A DNA stretch of 64,000 bases from CAZOZP01 sp964584325 (GCA_964584325.1 CAZOZP010000002.1:1-64000); one strand, 5' to 3'. Numbered from the stretch's first letter, positions 1 to 8,610 are shown. Program-made: numbers and translations. Notes: generated by a model not told the origin, from the sequence alone.

Positions 1-244
1 TCACGCGTTACGCTTCACGCATCACGATTCCTATTGTTACTAAGATTCCGCACCTTAAGGCGCTGATTCATCTGTATTAGCAAAATCCTTTTCTCATCAA
101 GTTTCACGTTTCCCGGCGGTAAAATTCTTAAACTCCCTCAACTCTGTCACGCGTTACTCTGTTACCCTGTTACTTGTCACGCGTTACGCTTCACGCATCA
201 CGATTCCTATTGTTACTAAGATTCCGCACCTTAAGGCGCTGATT
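1..244. repeat. 68-bp perfect direct repeat in non-coding DNA
   Basis: Positions 1-68 and 177-244 are identical, a 176-bp period. Between them lie shorter related pieces: the 12-mer GTCACGCGTTAC occurs at 146-157 and 176-187, and again at the window start lacking its first base. No frame is convincingly coding. Related text recurs at 11776-11934, so this looks like a dispersed intergenic repeat family whose array continues left of the window. Its function is unknown. No transposase or tRNA is adjacent. Confidence 0.85.
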
Positions 245-288
245 TGGGTTTGCGGGTGTGTTTTTTCATAACCATTATTTTACCTCCT

Positions 289-330
289 CATATAATAAAC
301 TGAAATATTTTTTTGTAAGTTTATTATATG
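289..330. repeat. 12-bp perfect inverted repeat upstream of bshC
   Basis: CATATAATAAAC at 289-300 is the exact reverse complement of GTTTATTATATG at 319-330, with an 18-nt AT-rich loop. It lies 26 bp before the bshC start, between bshC and the repeat region. It could be a regulatory site or part of a promoter. It is too AT-rich for a typical terminator. Confidence 0.6.
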
Positions 331-356
331 TTTTTTAGAAATCTTTCGGAGACAAG

Positions 357-1985
357 ATGTTTGTCAATTATCGCATTATCCCCGGTTTTCAGAATCTTTT
401 TACTGACTATCTTTATAATTTCGGAAAAGTATCCGAATTCTTCCCTGCCGATTTCCGCCAAAAGGATAAATACCCCGATATTTTTAATTCCGTTCTCGAA
501 AAAAAACTCAATACTCTGCCGGATTTATCTAAAATAATAATGGCTCAGTACGAGGGATTAAGGATTTCCAAGCAGACTTCATCAAATATTTCTTCGTTAC
601 CCGAAAAAAACACCATTGCGGTTTTAACCGGACAGCAGCTTGGTGTTTTTGGCGGTCCAATGTACACTATATACAAAACTCTTACGGCAATAAAACTTTG
701 TAATGCCCTGAAATATGAATTCAGCGAATTTAATTTTGTTCCTGTTTTCTGGCTTGAAGCAGATGACCACGATTTCGATGAAGTCAAATCAATAAAAATG
801 CCTGACTTAAACAATGACCTCTCGGAAATAATATACAATCCGCCTATTGCCGAGGATGCCCCACGCAACAGTGTGGGCTATATTAAGCTAACCAAAGAAA
901 TTGAGGATACTTTTTCGGCTCTCGGCGGAGTGCTTCGCGATAATGAATTCAAACCCTCTGTAATGGAGCTTCTTCACAAGGCATATTCTGAAGGTAACAC
1001 TATGAAAGACAGCTTCAGCCGGCTTATGTTTGATCTTTTTGACGAGTACGGACTGATACTTTTTAATCCGCAGGACCCGGCGGTTAAGAAAATGCTGCGA
1101 CCGGTATTCAGCAAAGAAATCGAAGATTTCCGAAGCCACAGAAGCAGTCTTGTTCAGAGAAGCGCTGATCTTGAGGAATTCTATCATGCTCAGGTTAAAG
1201 TGCGTCCGATGAACCTTTTTATGAATTACGAAAACGGCCGCTACGCACTTGAACCCGGTGAAACAGACTTTTTATTAAAAGGCAAAAGGAAGAAATTTAC
1301 AAAAGAAGAACTTATGGAACTGGTTGTAAATGCTCCCGAATTATTCAGTCCGAATGTACTGCTCAGACCTGTTTGTCAGGATTATCTTTTCCCTACAGGC
1401 ATTTATGTTGCCGGTCCGGCCGAAGCGAGCTATTTTGCGCAGGCAAGCGTTCTGTATAAACACTTCGGATTAACACAGCCTGTAATTTATCCCAGAGCTT
1501 CTGCAACTTTAATAGAAAAAAACATAAACGGAATTCTTTCAAAATACAATCTTCATTTCCTTGATTTCTTTATGGAAGAGAAAGAGCTTAACTCCAAACT
1601 GCTGCGGAGTGTCTCCGATTTTGAAATTGATGATCTTTTCACAAAAGCATCTGATAATATTACCGGACTAATAATGGAAATCGGGAAAAAACTTACTGCA
1701 ATGGATCAGACATTAGCCGATCCGCTTGATAAAACGCGACAGAAACTTCTTCATACATTGGATGTCTTTAAGAATAATGCAGTTAAAACTCAGGAAAGAA
1801 AATTTGAAACAGCCTTCAGACATCTTCATAAAGCTAAAAACTTATTGCTCCCTTATAATAATCTTCAGGAGCGCGAACTAAACTTTGTTTATTTTTCAGC
1901 TAAATACGGACCGGATATCATCAAATGGCTTTTCAATGAAATCAATATTACAAAGTTTGAACATCAAATAATTGATTTAAGCTGA
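357..1985 (+). CDS. bshC: Bacillithiol biosynthesis cysteine-adding enzyme BshC
   Basis: BshC is the last enzyme of bacillithiol synthesis. It adds cysteine to glucosaminyl malate to give the low-molecular-weight thiol. The 542-residue protein matches the usual family length (about 530-540). It has the family hallmarks: an N-terminal Rossmann-like part with TGQQLGVFGGP near residues 90-100, WLEADDHDF near residue 140, and a long C-terminal coiled-coil region after about residue 390. The ATG at 357 is preceded by the purine-rich GGAGAC. BshA and BshB are not in the window. The last 22 bp overlap the 3' end of aroA on the opposite strand, so the two genes are convergent with no terminator space. 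Confidence 0.93.
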   Translation: MFVNYRIIPGFQNLFTDYLYNFGKVSEFFPADFRQKDKYPDIFNSVLEKKLNTLPDLSKIIMAQYEGLRISKQTSSNISSLPEKNTIAVLTGQQLGVFGGPMYTIYKTLTAIKLCNALKYEFSEFNFVPVFWLEADDHDFDEVKSIKMPDLNNDLSEIIYNPPIAEDAPRNSVGYIKLTKEIEDTFSALGGVLRDNEFKPSVMELLHKAYSEGNTMKDSFSRLMFDLFDEYGLILFNPQDPAVKKMLRPVFSKEIEDFRSHRSSLVQRSADLEEFYHAQVKVRPMNLFMNYENGRYALEPGETDFLLKGKRKKFTKEELMELVVNAPELFSPNVLLRPVCQDYLFPTGIYVAGPAEASYFAQASVLYKHFGLTQPVIYPRASATLIEKNINGILSKYNLHFLDFFMEEKELNSKLLRSVSDFEIDDLFTKASDNITGLIMEIGKKLTAMDQTLADPLDKTRQKLLHTLDVFKNNAVKTQERKFETAFRHLHKAKNLLLPYNNLQERELNFVYFSAKYGPDIIKWLFNEINITKFEHQIIDLS

Positions 1986-3238
1986 TTCAGGAAATCGGGA
2001 TTTGAAATATTTACGCATTCAAATCCTTCTATTTTCCCGCCGTTGCCTGAGGCCAGCGAATATATTGCAAAAGCCATTGCAATTCGATGGTCTCCGAAAC
2101 TTTGGAATTCAGGTCTGATATTTTTTATTTTCCCGGAAACCTTAAATCCGTCCGGATATTCATCTACATCCAGTCCTAAATGCCTGAAGTTCACACACAT
2201 TGCATTAATTCTGTCAGTTTCTTTTACCCTAAGCTCTTCGGCATTACGGATTTCGAATTCACCTTCAGCAAACAAACCGGCAACAGATAAAACCGGTATT
2301 TCATCTATCAGGTTAGGTACAATAGCTTTCTCAATGCTTATATTTTTTAATTCCGCAGAACGAATAATCAGATTTCCGGATTTCTCCCCTCCGTTATAAA
2401 CAGTGTTTTCTGTTTGAATATCAGCTCCCATTGCATTCAGTACTCTCAGAATTCCGTCTCTTGTTTCGTTAAGAAGCACATTATAAATCTTTATCTCGGA
2501 ATGCTTAAGAATGGAAGCAAGCACCATAAAGAATGCAGCGCTTGATATATCAGACGGCACATTATAATTAGCCGCTACCGGATAGTTATCTCTTGAAACC
2601 GAAATATATCTTAATCCGTTTAATTCCTTTACATCCAGTCCAAGCATTGTTTCTGTATGATTTCTTGTAGCTGTGTCTTCAATAACCACAGTTGTTTCTT
2701 CAAGATGCAAGCCGGCAAGAAGCACTGCGCTTTTAACCTGGGCACTTGCCACCGGGAGCCTGTATTCAACAGCCTTTAATTTTGCAGGAGAAATAATCAT
2801 AGGTAAGGTCTCTTTTTCAGATAAAGTGATATCAGCACCCATTTCTCTCAATGGTTTGGCAACTCGCTTCATCGGTCTGCTGCTAAGAGATTCATCTCCG
2901 GTAATTACGCTTCTGAAATTCTGAGCGGCAAGAATTCCGCTTATAAGTCTTGAAGTAGTTCCCGAATTTCCCGCATAAAGTTCTGATTCAGGAGCTTTAA
3001 GCTTTCCCGGTCCGCGTCCTTTTATTTTCAGACTTGTTCCCGTAATCTCAATTTCGCAGCCCATTTGCTCAAAACAGCTTATTGTTGACCGTACATCTTC
3101 AGACATCAGACAGTTTTCCACTTTCGAAATTCCCTCTGCCAGAGCCGAAAACATAACAGATCTGTGAGATACTGATTTATCGCCGGGGAGAATCAGCTCC
3201 CCATTTACTTTGTCAATAGAATTAAATTCCCGGTTCAT
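1964..3238 (-). CDS. aroA: 3-phosphoshikimate 1-carboxyvinyltransferase (EPSP synthase)
   Basis: This enzyme transfers enolpyruvyl from PEP to shikimate-3-phosphate, the sixth step of the shikimate pathway. The 424-residue length is typical. Visible motifs are PGDKSVSHR (residues 18-26, with the phosphate-binding lysine K21), GNSGTTSRL near residue 90 and RVKETDRI near residue 340. It is the last gene of the operon folD-hicB-trmH-aroA. Its ATG overlaps the trmH stop by 4 bp (ATGA), which suggests translational coupling. The 3' end overlaps bshC. Confidence 0.96.
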   Translation of the reverse strand: MNREFNSIDKVNGELILPGDKSVSHRSVMFSALAEGISKVENCLMSEDVRSTISCFEQMGCEIEITGTSLKIKGRGPGKLKAPESELYAGNSGTTSRLISGILAAQNFRSVITGDESLSSRPMKRVAKPLREMGADITLSEKETLPMIISPAKLKAVEYRLPVASAQVKSAVLLAGLHLEETTVVIEDTATRNHTETMLGLDVKELNGLRYISVSRDNYPVAANYNVPSDISSAAFFMVLASILKHSEIKIYNVLLNETRDGILRVLNAMGADIQTENTVYNGGEKSGNLIIRSAELKNISIEKAIVPNLIDEIPVLSVAGLFAEGEFEIRNAEELRVKETDRINAMCVNFRHLGLDVDEYPDGFKVSGKIKNIRPEFQSFGDHRIAMAFAIYSLASGNGGKIEGFECVNISNPDFLNQLKSII

Positions 3239-3825
3239 TTACGGCACCACTGATTAATTAGTTCATTTAGTTCTTCATTGTTCATTTCGCATTTTTCATA
3301 CATCCCCATAGCCTGTCTCTGACGCATAGCCTCGTATAGAGCAACCGCCGCCGCAACAGAAACATTCAGACTTTGCACTAATCCTTTCATCGGTATGTAA
3401 AAAACTCCGTCTGCCTTTCCTGCGGCTTCATCACTAACGCCCCTGTGTTCATTCCCGAATACAATAGCAGACTTTTGTGTTAAATCGAGATCGTACAGAC
3501 TAACTGCATCTTCTCTAAGCATACTTGCGTAAATCTTAAATCCTTTTTCCTTAAGAGAAACAAAACATTTATCAACCGATGTGTATTTTTCACTTTCCAC
3601 CCATTTTACTGATGATGCCGAGACTGTATTCCCGAGCTTTGGAAATTTTTCAATATAATACAGCAGTGAAACAGAATTTATGCCTACAGCATCACAAGTG
3701 CGGTATATTGCCGAAACATTATGCTTATCGTGGATATTTTCCAATACAACGTTAAGAGATAACTGCCGCATAGCCGCTGCTTTTACAAGTTTTTCCAGTC
3801 TTTCGGGCGATTTATATTCTCTCAA
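3235..3825 (-). CDS. TrmH/SpoU-family RNA 2'-O-methyltransferase
   Basis: This is a SPOUT-superfamily methyltransferase that probably 2'-O-methylates tRNA or rRNA. The 196-residue protein carries the three SpoU motifs: NxSAIYRTCDAVG near residues 36-48, IVFGNEHRGVSDE near 120-132, and IPMKGLVQSLNVSVAAAVALYE near 144-165, where the trefoil knot binds SAM. The pattern resembles TrmH (tRNA Gm18 methyltransferase), but sequence alone does not fix the target. It overlaps aroA downstream and the HicB-like gene upstream by 4 bp each. Confidence 0.85.
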   Translation of the reverse strand: MREYKSPERLEKLVKAAAMRQLSLNVVLENIHDKHNVSAIYRTCDAVGINSVSLLYYIEKFPKLGNTVSASSVKWVESEKYTSVDKCFVSLKEKGFKIYASMLREDAVSLYDLDLTQKSAIVFGNEHRGVSDEAAGKADGVFYIPMKGLVQSLNVSVAAAVALYEAMRQRQAMGMYEKCEMNNEELNELINQWCRK

Positions 3826-4043
3826 TAGTTTTTCCCGGCAATTAAAAGAATGTAGTTGCGTTTACTGCCCTCAAGCGAACCTCTTTCCGGACTGACACTT
3901 ATTGAGGGCTTGAGCTTCAAATAATACCTTAGTATTTCAATAATTTCATCAACTGCCGTATATTCATCAGGTGCCCAGCATTCGCAGCCCTTTATGGAAG
4001 GAACAACGGCATTATATCCGTCCGCTTCTTTTTTCACAAACAT
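3822..4043 (-). CDS. HicB-like small protein without a HicA partner
   Basis: About 73 residues. The segment DGYNAVVPSIKGCECWAPDE followed by an amphipathic helix (AVDEIIEILRYYL) fits the partial RNase-H fold of the HicB antitoxin family. There is no C-terminal DNA-binding domain and no HicA toxin next door. The reading frame extends to a TTG at 4055, but the ATG at 4043 is the more natural start. It sits between folD and trmH, overlapping trmH by 4 bp, so it travels with a housekeeping operon rather than as a toxin-antitoxin module. Its function is unknown. Confidence 0.7.
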   Translation of the reverse strand: MFVKKEADGYNAVVPSIKGCECWAPDEYTAVDEIIEILRYYLKLKPSISVSPERGSLEGSKRNYILLIAGKNY

Positions 4044-4063
4044 TTTTAACGTCAAATCAAACC

Positions 4064-4942
4064 TTACTTGATCTTTCTTTTATAGGCTTCAAATGTATTA
4101 ACGAGCAACATTGCTCTTGTCATAGGTCCTACACCACCGGGAACGGGAGTAATGAAACTGCATTTAGGGGCAACGGAATTAAAATCAACATCACCCGTCA
4201 GTCTGTAGCCTTTCGGCAGAGACGAATCATCTACTCTGTTAATACCAACATCTATAACAACTGCATCTTCAGAAACCATATCCCCTGTTATAAATTCCGG
4301 AACACCGATTGCTGCAATGAGTATATCTGCACTCAAAGTAAACTTCTTAAGGTCAGGTGCCGCAGAATGGCATACAGTTACTACAGCATTTGCTCCTGCT
4401 TTCTTCTGCAAAAGCATATTTGCAACCGGTTTACCTACAATGTTGCTCCGGCCTACAACAACTACGTGCCTGCCTTTTGTTTCAATATTATATCTTTTCA
4501 GTAATTCAAGTACTCCGTATGGTGTGCAGGGAGCGAATGTATCTTTCCCTATAACAAGATTCCCAACATTTACAGGGTGAAATCCGTCAACATCTTTCTT
4601 TGGGTCAATAGCTTCAATTATTCTGTTTTCATCAATATGTCGTGGTATCGGAAGCTGAACCAATATTCCGTCAATAAGATCATTATTGTTTAATTCTTCA
4701 ATTTCCTTAAGAAGTTCATTCTCGGAAATATCCTGATCAAGTTTTTTAACAATAGAATAAAAGCCGGTTTCCTGACAATCTTTATGTTTCGCATTAACAT
4801 AAGCACGCGATGCCGGATTGTCGCCTACAAGTATGGCTGCTAATCCCGGCGCCCTTCCGAATTCCGCTGATAATCTTTCCGCTGCCAGTTTTAATTCTGC
4901 CTTAATATCTTTAGAAGTTTTTAATCCGTCGATAATATTCAT
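4064..4942 (-). CDS. folD: Bifunctional methylenetetrahydrofolate dehydrogenase/cyclohydrolase
   Basis: FolD interconverts 5,10-methylene-THF, 5,10-methenyl-THF and 10-formyl-THF in one-carbon metabolism. The 292-residue length is normal. Visible landmarks are the YVNAK motif with catalytic lysine K52, DGILVQLPIP near residues 96-105, the nucleotide-binding GRSNIVGKPVA near 164-174, and PVPGGVGPMT near the C-terminus. It is the first gene of folD-hicB-trmH-aroA. A TAnnTTTG element lies about 23 bp upstream at 4965-4972. Confidence 0.96.
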   Translation of the reverse strand: MNIIDGLKTSKDIKAELKLAAERLSAEFGRAPGLAAILVGDNPASRAYVNAKHKDCQETGFYSIVKKLDQDISENELLKEIEELNNNDLIDGILVQLPIPRHIDENRIIEAIDPKKDVDGFHPVNVGNLVIGKDTFAPCTPYGVLELLKRYNIETKGRHVVVVGRSNIVGKPVANMLLQKKAGANAVVTVCHSAAPDLKKFTLSADILIAAIGVPEFITGDMVSEDAVVIDVGINRVDDSSLPKGYRLTGDVDFNSVAPKCSFITPVPGGVGPMTRAMLLVNTFEAYKRKIK

Positions 4943-5245
4943 ACAAATTCCGATTTTTTATTTGCAAAAATAGCAATTCCCGATAAATATTAAACTTAAA
5001 TATTTATCTCGATCTGATTAGTTTTTTGTGCTCTATTACAACTGAATTACTAAACATTACAGGATTGTTTGAAATAGTTCCCTAACCCGAAGTGCGTAAT
5101 ACTTTCTCTCACATTGCCCAATTACTGGTTTTTATCATTTTGATTTTTTTCTCATAAGGATTCATTGCGGGAATGGTGTCTGATTACTTTTTTTTTCTGA
5201 TACTCTCTTTTTTTGATTTTTCCGTATAGATTTTACTAAGGTTAA
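4943..5245. other. Intergenic region between folD and the PIN toxin gene
   Basis: A 303-bp stretch with no plausible gene. Next to folD it holds the reverse complement of TATTTTTG (4965-4972). Next to the toxin gene it is pyrimidine-rich with two runs of seven or more T around 5188-5214. No stem strong enough to call a terminator was found. Confidence 0.6.
4965..4972 (-). promoter_or_regulatory. Putative -7 element (TATTTTTG) of folD operon
   Basis: It matches TAnnTTTG, the -7 element known from Bacteroidota promoters, and ends 22 bp before the folD ATG. No clear TTG lies at the -33 distance. The call rests on position and on recurrence of the element at other genes in the window. Confidence 0.4.
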
Positions 5246-5689
5246 CTAATCCAGTTCAATTACCTCAATCTCTTCATAAATGCCGAAATCCTTACCATTA
5301 TAAGTCATTACTTTTAAGATCCCATATCTAATCATTACAGCAGCAATTGTTGTATCGTGTATTTTTTGCCCTTTGATTTCATATTTTTCTACAATTTCAC
5401 CTAAAATATCTAAAGTTTTATCATCAATTATTTTTACTTTTAATTTATCTCTAAAATCCTTTATTTGTTCATTTGCTTTTTTCGATGTCAGCGGATTCCT
5501 TAAATACTTAGAGCCTGTTACAACTGCAAAAAACTCTCTGATCACCTGAGTTGATATATAAAAATCATATCCTTCATCTGATAAATCATCAAGTTTTTGC
5601 AAAGTTTTTTTGGTCTTGTTTTCATCAATATCAGATACCGTTAAATGAATCAGTATATTTGAATCAAGGAATACTTTATAATTTTTCAT
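5246..5689 (-). CDS. PIN-domain ribonuclease toxin
   Basis: A 147-residue PIN domain (VapC-type fold) that probably cleaves RNA as the toxin of a type II toxin-antitoxin pair. The acidic metal-binding residues are visible: D9 in FLDSNILI, E52 in VIREFFAV, D112 in HDTTIAAV, and a later acidic position around D134. The start overlaps the upstream antitoxin stop by 14 bp, the usual antitoxin-toxin coupling. The target RNA is unknown. Confidence 0.88.
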   Translation of the reverse strand: MKNYKVFLDSNILIHLTVSDIDENKTKKTLQKLDDLSDEGYDFYISTQVIREFFAVVTGSKYLRNPLTSKKANEQIKDFRDKLKVKIIDDKTLDILGEIVEKYEIKGQKIHDTTIAAVMIRYGILKVMTYNGKDFGIYEEIEVIELD

Positions 5690-5891
5690 TATAAATATCC
5701 TCCCTGTTAAATTCAGCTACTGCCCCTCCGCATTTATATGTATTAAATCTTAACCTATTTCTTTCTGATTTAACTTCTTCTAAGGGAATTATTATTACTT
5801 CAACTTTCATATTTTGAAATTTTTCTAATTCTTTGGATTTAATAAAAATGCTTCCTTCTTTTACGAATTCATTTATTCTTATAGCTTCCAT
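5676..5891 (-). CDS. Antitoxin of the PIN toxin pair
   Basis: A 71-residue protein, first in a two-gene unit with the PIN toxin. The N-terminal half is short beta strands (AIRINEFVKEGSIFI…VEVIIIPL) and the C-terminal half is charged, ending in a segment that could clamp the toxin. It resembles small antitoxins often found with VapC-like toxins, but the family cannot be fixed by eye. The SD-like AGGAG lies 8 bp before the ATG. Confidence 0.72.
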   Translation of the reverse strand: MEAIRINEFVKEGSIFIKSKELEKFQNMKVEVIIIPLEEVKSERNRLRFNTYKCGGAVAEFNREDIYNEKL

Positions 5892-6043
5892 ATTTACTAC
5901 TCCTATGATAAACTAAAAAATATTTAATGAAAGATAATGAAAATAGACGATAAATACTTGATAGGTTAACAAATCCACCAATAGAATATAAATAAGCTAA
6001 TTGGAGGATCAAATTGAAACAATCTTAAAACAAAAACGGCATA

Positions 6044-6119
6044 GGCTGTCTCAGGAAAGTCAATCTGAGCCCCCATTTGCAGGGTCAGGATGACTTACTT
6101 TATGCTGAATGAGACAGCC
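6044..6119. repeat. Nested inverted repeat (GGCTGTCTCA…TGAGACAGCC)
   Basis: The outer arms are a perfect 10-bp inverted repeat at 6044-6053 and 6110-6119. Inside are further complementary arms, AAGTCA (6057-6062) with TGACTT (6091-6096) and CTGA/TCAG around a C-run/G-run core. It sits 8 bp after the yebC stop, so it may end or protect the yebC transcript. Its length and nested arms also resemble short dispersed palindromic elements. Confidence 0.65.
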
Positions 6120-6127
6120 GCTAAAAT

Positions 6128-6838
6128 TTACTGCATATTATGGTAAACAGCCTGCACGTCATCATCTTCTTCAAGCGCATCGCATAAAGTAGTTACTTCA
6201 GCAATCTGCTCATCAGTAAGTTCTTTGGTGTTATTCGGGATGTATTGGAATTCTGTGGCATTTATCTCCAACTCTCTTTCTTCCAGAGCTTTCTGCATAT
6301 TTCCGAATTCCTGAAAAGGGACAAAAATATAAATGAATTCATCATCATAAGACAAATCATCCAAACCAAAATCAATAAGCTCAAGTTCGAGTGATTCTAC
6401 ATCCTCTACTTTAGCTTTATCAACCTTAAATAAACCTTTTTTCTCGAACATAAAAGCAATACTTCCGGCATTACCTAATGAGCCTTCATACTTTCGGAAT
6501 AAGTGGCGCACGCTTGCAACCGTACGGTTCGGATTATCGGTAGCTGTATCAACCAATATTGCAACACCATGAGGCCCGTAGCCTTCGTAAACTATCTCCT
6601 GGTAACCTGTGGTATCTTTCGAAGAAGCTCTCTTAATTGCAGCATCTACTTTATCCTTAGGCATATTAACGCTTTTGGCATTCTGAATTGCCATTCTCAG
6701 TTTCGAATTAGTTTTTACGTCCGGCCCGCCGGCTTTCACCGCAATTTCAATATCCTTTCTTGCTCTGTTAAATGCTTTTGACATTCTTGCAAACCGGGCA
6801 AACATCTTGTGCTTTCTTGTTTCAAATATTCTTCCCAT
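6128..6838 (-). CDS. YebC/PmpR (TACO1) family protein
   Basis: A 236-residue protein of the near-universal YebC family. Members have been described as transcriptional regulators and, more recently, as translation factors that help at proline stretches. Family signatures are KHKMFARFARM near residue 9, the A-I-x-x-A-K-x-x-N-M-P segment near 50-60, and VYEGYGPHGVAILVDTATDN near 80-100. It is a single gene with a TAnnTTTG element at 6869-6876, 31 bp upstream. Confidence 0.93.
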   Translation of the reverse strand: MGRIFETRKHKMFARFARMSKAFNRARKDIEIAVKAGGPDVKTNSKLRMAIQNAKSVNMPKDKVDAAIKRASSKDTTGYQEIVYEGYGPHGVAILVDTATDNPNRTVASVRHLFRKYEGSLGNAGSIAFMFEKKGLFKVDKAKVEDVESLELELIDFGLDDLSYDDEFIYIFVPFQEFGNMQKALEERELEINATEFQYIPNNTKELTDEQIAEVTTLCDALEEDDDVQAVYHNMQ

Positions 6839-6868
6839 TCTATTACCGCTTTTTTTTTATTATAAGTG

Positions 6869-6876
6869 CAAATTTA
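6869..6876 (-). promoter_or_regulatory. Putative -7 element (TAAATTTG) of yebC
   Basis: It matches TAnnTTTG and ends 30 bp before the yebC ATG in the divergent yebC/CoA-transferase gap. No convincing -33 TTG was seen at the expected spacing. Confidence 0.38.
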
Positions 6877-7113
6877 ATAATATCTGATTATTACTTTATA
6901 ATTTTCTTTTGCCAATTTACAAAAATATCGGGTTTATTAAGAGAGTATTTCTGAATATATACAGTTTTTATTCAAAATGATGTTCATTAAATTGCTTTTT
7001 AATTGTCCGGAAGTTTTATTTGGAAGTTAAATTTAAATGAATTCTGCTCGATTATACATAATGTTAATTTTCAAATCCGGATACTAAATCTATAATACAA
7101 TAAAGGAATTACT

Positions 7114-8610
7114 ATGTCTTTAAAATTCATTACTGCCGAAGAAGCAGCCGGCTACATTAAGAACGGCGATGTTATCGGTTTCAGCGGATTTACACCTGCA
7201 GGTGCTGCTAAAGCTGTGCCTACTGCAATTGCCGAAAAAGCAAAGAAAGAACATACTGAAGGAAAAGAATTCAAGGTTGGAGTAATTACAGGCGCTTCTA
7301 CCGGTGATTCTTTAGACGGACAGTTAGCCAGAGCAGAAGCTATATCTTTCCGCACACCATATCAATCGCATCCGGATTTAAGAAATCTTATCAATGCCGG
7401 GAAAGCAGAATTCTTCGATCAGCATCTTTCAACAGTTGCTCAGAATATCCGTTACGGATTTCTTGGAAAAATCAATTGGGCAATTATTGAAGCATGCGAT
7501 ATCAATGAGAACGGAGATATAATACTTACTTCATCTGTTGGTGTAACTCCATCAATCTGCCGCGTAGCCGACTATGTAATAGTTGAACTTAATGAATTTC
7601 ATCCTAAAGCTCTTAAAGGAATACACGACATTTATGAACCTGAGGATCCGCCTTACAGAAAACCAATTCCGGTTATGAATGTAGAAGACAGAATCGGTTC
7701 TGAAGTCCTTCACGTTGATCCCGACAAAATTCTCGGGGTTGTTCTAAACAATAAAGCCGATGAAGTAAAAGGTTTTGAGAAGAAAGATTCGCTTACTGAT
7801 AAAATCGGAGAAAATGTAGCTAATTTCTTAGCCGGTGAACTAAAAGCCGGAAGAATACCCGCTTCTTTCCTTCCTATTCAATCCGGTGTCGGCAATATTG
7901 CTAATGCCGTACTTGGAGCTCTTGGAAGAAATTCCGATATCCCCTCTTTCAAAATGTACACGGAAGTAATTCAGGATTCCGTTATTGATCTAATGCAGGA
8001 AGATGCAATTAAATTTGCAAGCGGTTGTTCTTTAACAGTTTCACCTGATAAGTTAAAAACCATATATGATAATCTTGATTTCTTCCATCCCAGACTTGTA
8101 CTCAGACCTCAGGAAATTTCCAATCACCCTGAAATTGCCAGACGTCTTGGGATAATCTCCATTAACACTGCAATTGAAGTCGATTTATTCGGAAATGTAA
8201 ACAGCACACAGGTACTCGGTTCCAAAATGATGAACGGAATAGGCGGTTCAGGAGATTTCACCAGAAATGCATATATATCAATATTTACATGTCCGTCTGT
8301 TGCAAAAGGCGGCGGCATAAGTGCTATTGTTCCTATGGTTACTCACGTTGACCACAGCGAACATTCAGTTCAGGTAATCATTACAGAATTTGGCGTTGCT
8401 GATTTAAGAGCAAAATCGCCTAATGCCAGACTTGAATCAATTATTGATAACTGTGTGCATCCTGATTATAAAGAAATCTTGCGTGATTATGTAAAAATCG
8501 GCGGACTCGCACATACTCCTCAGACTCTTCATGCCTGTTTCGGAATGCACGTTGAGTTTCAGAAATCCGGCGATATGAGAAACACTAACTGGACAGAACA
8601 TTATTGTTAA
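7114..8610 (+). CDS. Acetyl-CoA hydrolase/transferase family (succinate/acetate CoA-transferase)
   Basis: A 498-residue class I CoA-transferase of the acetyl-CoA hydrolase/transferase family (Cat1/AarC/SCACT type). It probably swaps CoA between succinate and acetate or propionate. The likely catalytic glutamate is E284 in MYTEVIQD, matching the conserved position that forms the glutamyl-CoA thioester. The glycine-rich GGSGDFTRNAY segment near residues 373-383 is also typical. AAAGGA lies 7 bp before the ATG. It is a single gene; with AckA and Hbd nearby it fits acetate/acyl-CoA energy metabolism. The exact substrate pair cannot be read from sequence. Confidence 0.88.
   Translation: MSLKFITAEEAAGYIKNGDVIGFSGFTPAGAAKAVPTAIAEKAKKEHTEGKEFKVGVITGASTGDSLDGQLARAEAISFRTPYQSHPDLRNLINAGKAEFFDQHLSTVAQNIRYGFLGKINWAIIEACDINENGDIILTSSVGVTPSICRVADYVIVELNEFHPKALKGIHDIYEPEDPPYRKPIPVMNVEDRIGSEVLHVDPDKILGVVLNNKADEVKGFEKKDSLTDKIGENVANFLAGELKAGRIPASFLPIQSGVGNIANAVLGALGRNSDIPSFKMYTEVIQDSVIDLMQEDAIKFASGCSLTVSPDKLKTIYDNLDFFHPRLVLRPQEISNHPEIARRLGIISINTAIEVDLFGNVNSTQVLGSKMMNGIGGSGDFTRNAYISIFTCPSVAKGGGISAIVPMVTHVDHSEHSVQVIITEFGVADLRAKSPNARLESIIDNCVHPDYKEILRDYVKIGGLAHTPQTLHACFGMHVEFQKSGDMRNTNWTEHYC

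Noticed and set aside
1..244. CRISPR array
   Set aside because: Only two long exact copies with a 176-bp period and related sequence between; no uniform short repeats or unique spacers, and no cas genes.
1..244. Insertion-sequence ends or attachment sites
   Set aside because: The copies are direct, not inverted, and no transposase, integrase or tRNA gene is adjacent.
328..537. Small gene overlapping the bshC start
   Set aside because: No ribosome site, no family resemblance, and it lies in another frame of bshC.
3822..4043. Complete HicAB toxin-antitoxin system
   Set aside because: No HicA-like gene is next to the HicB-like protein.
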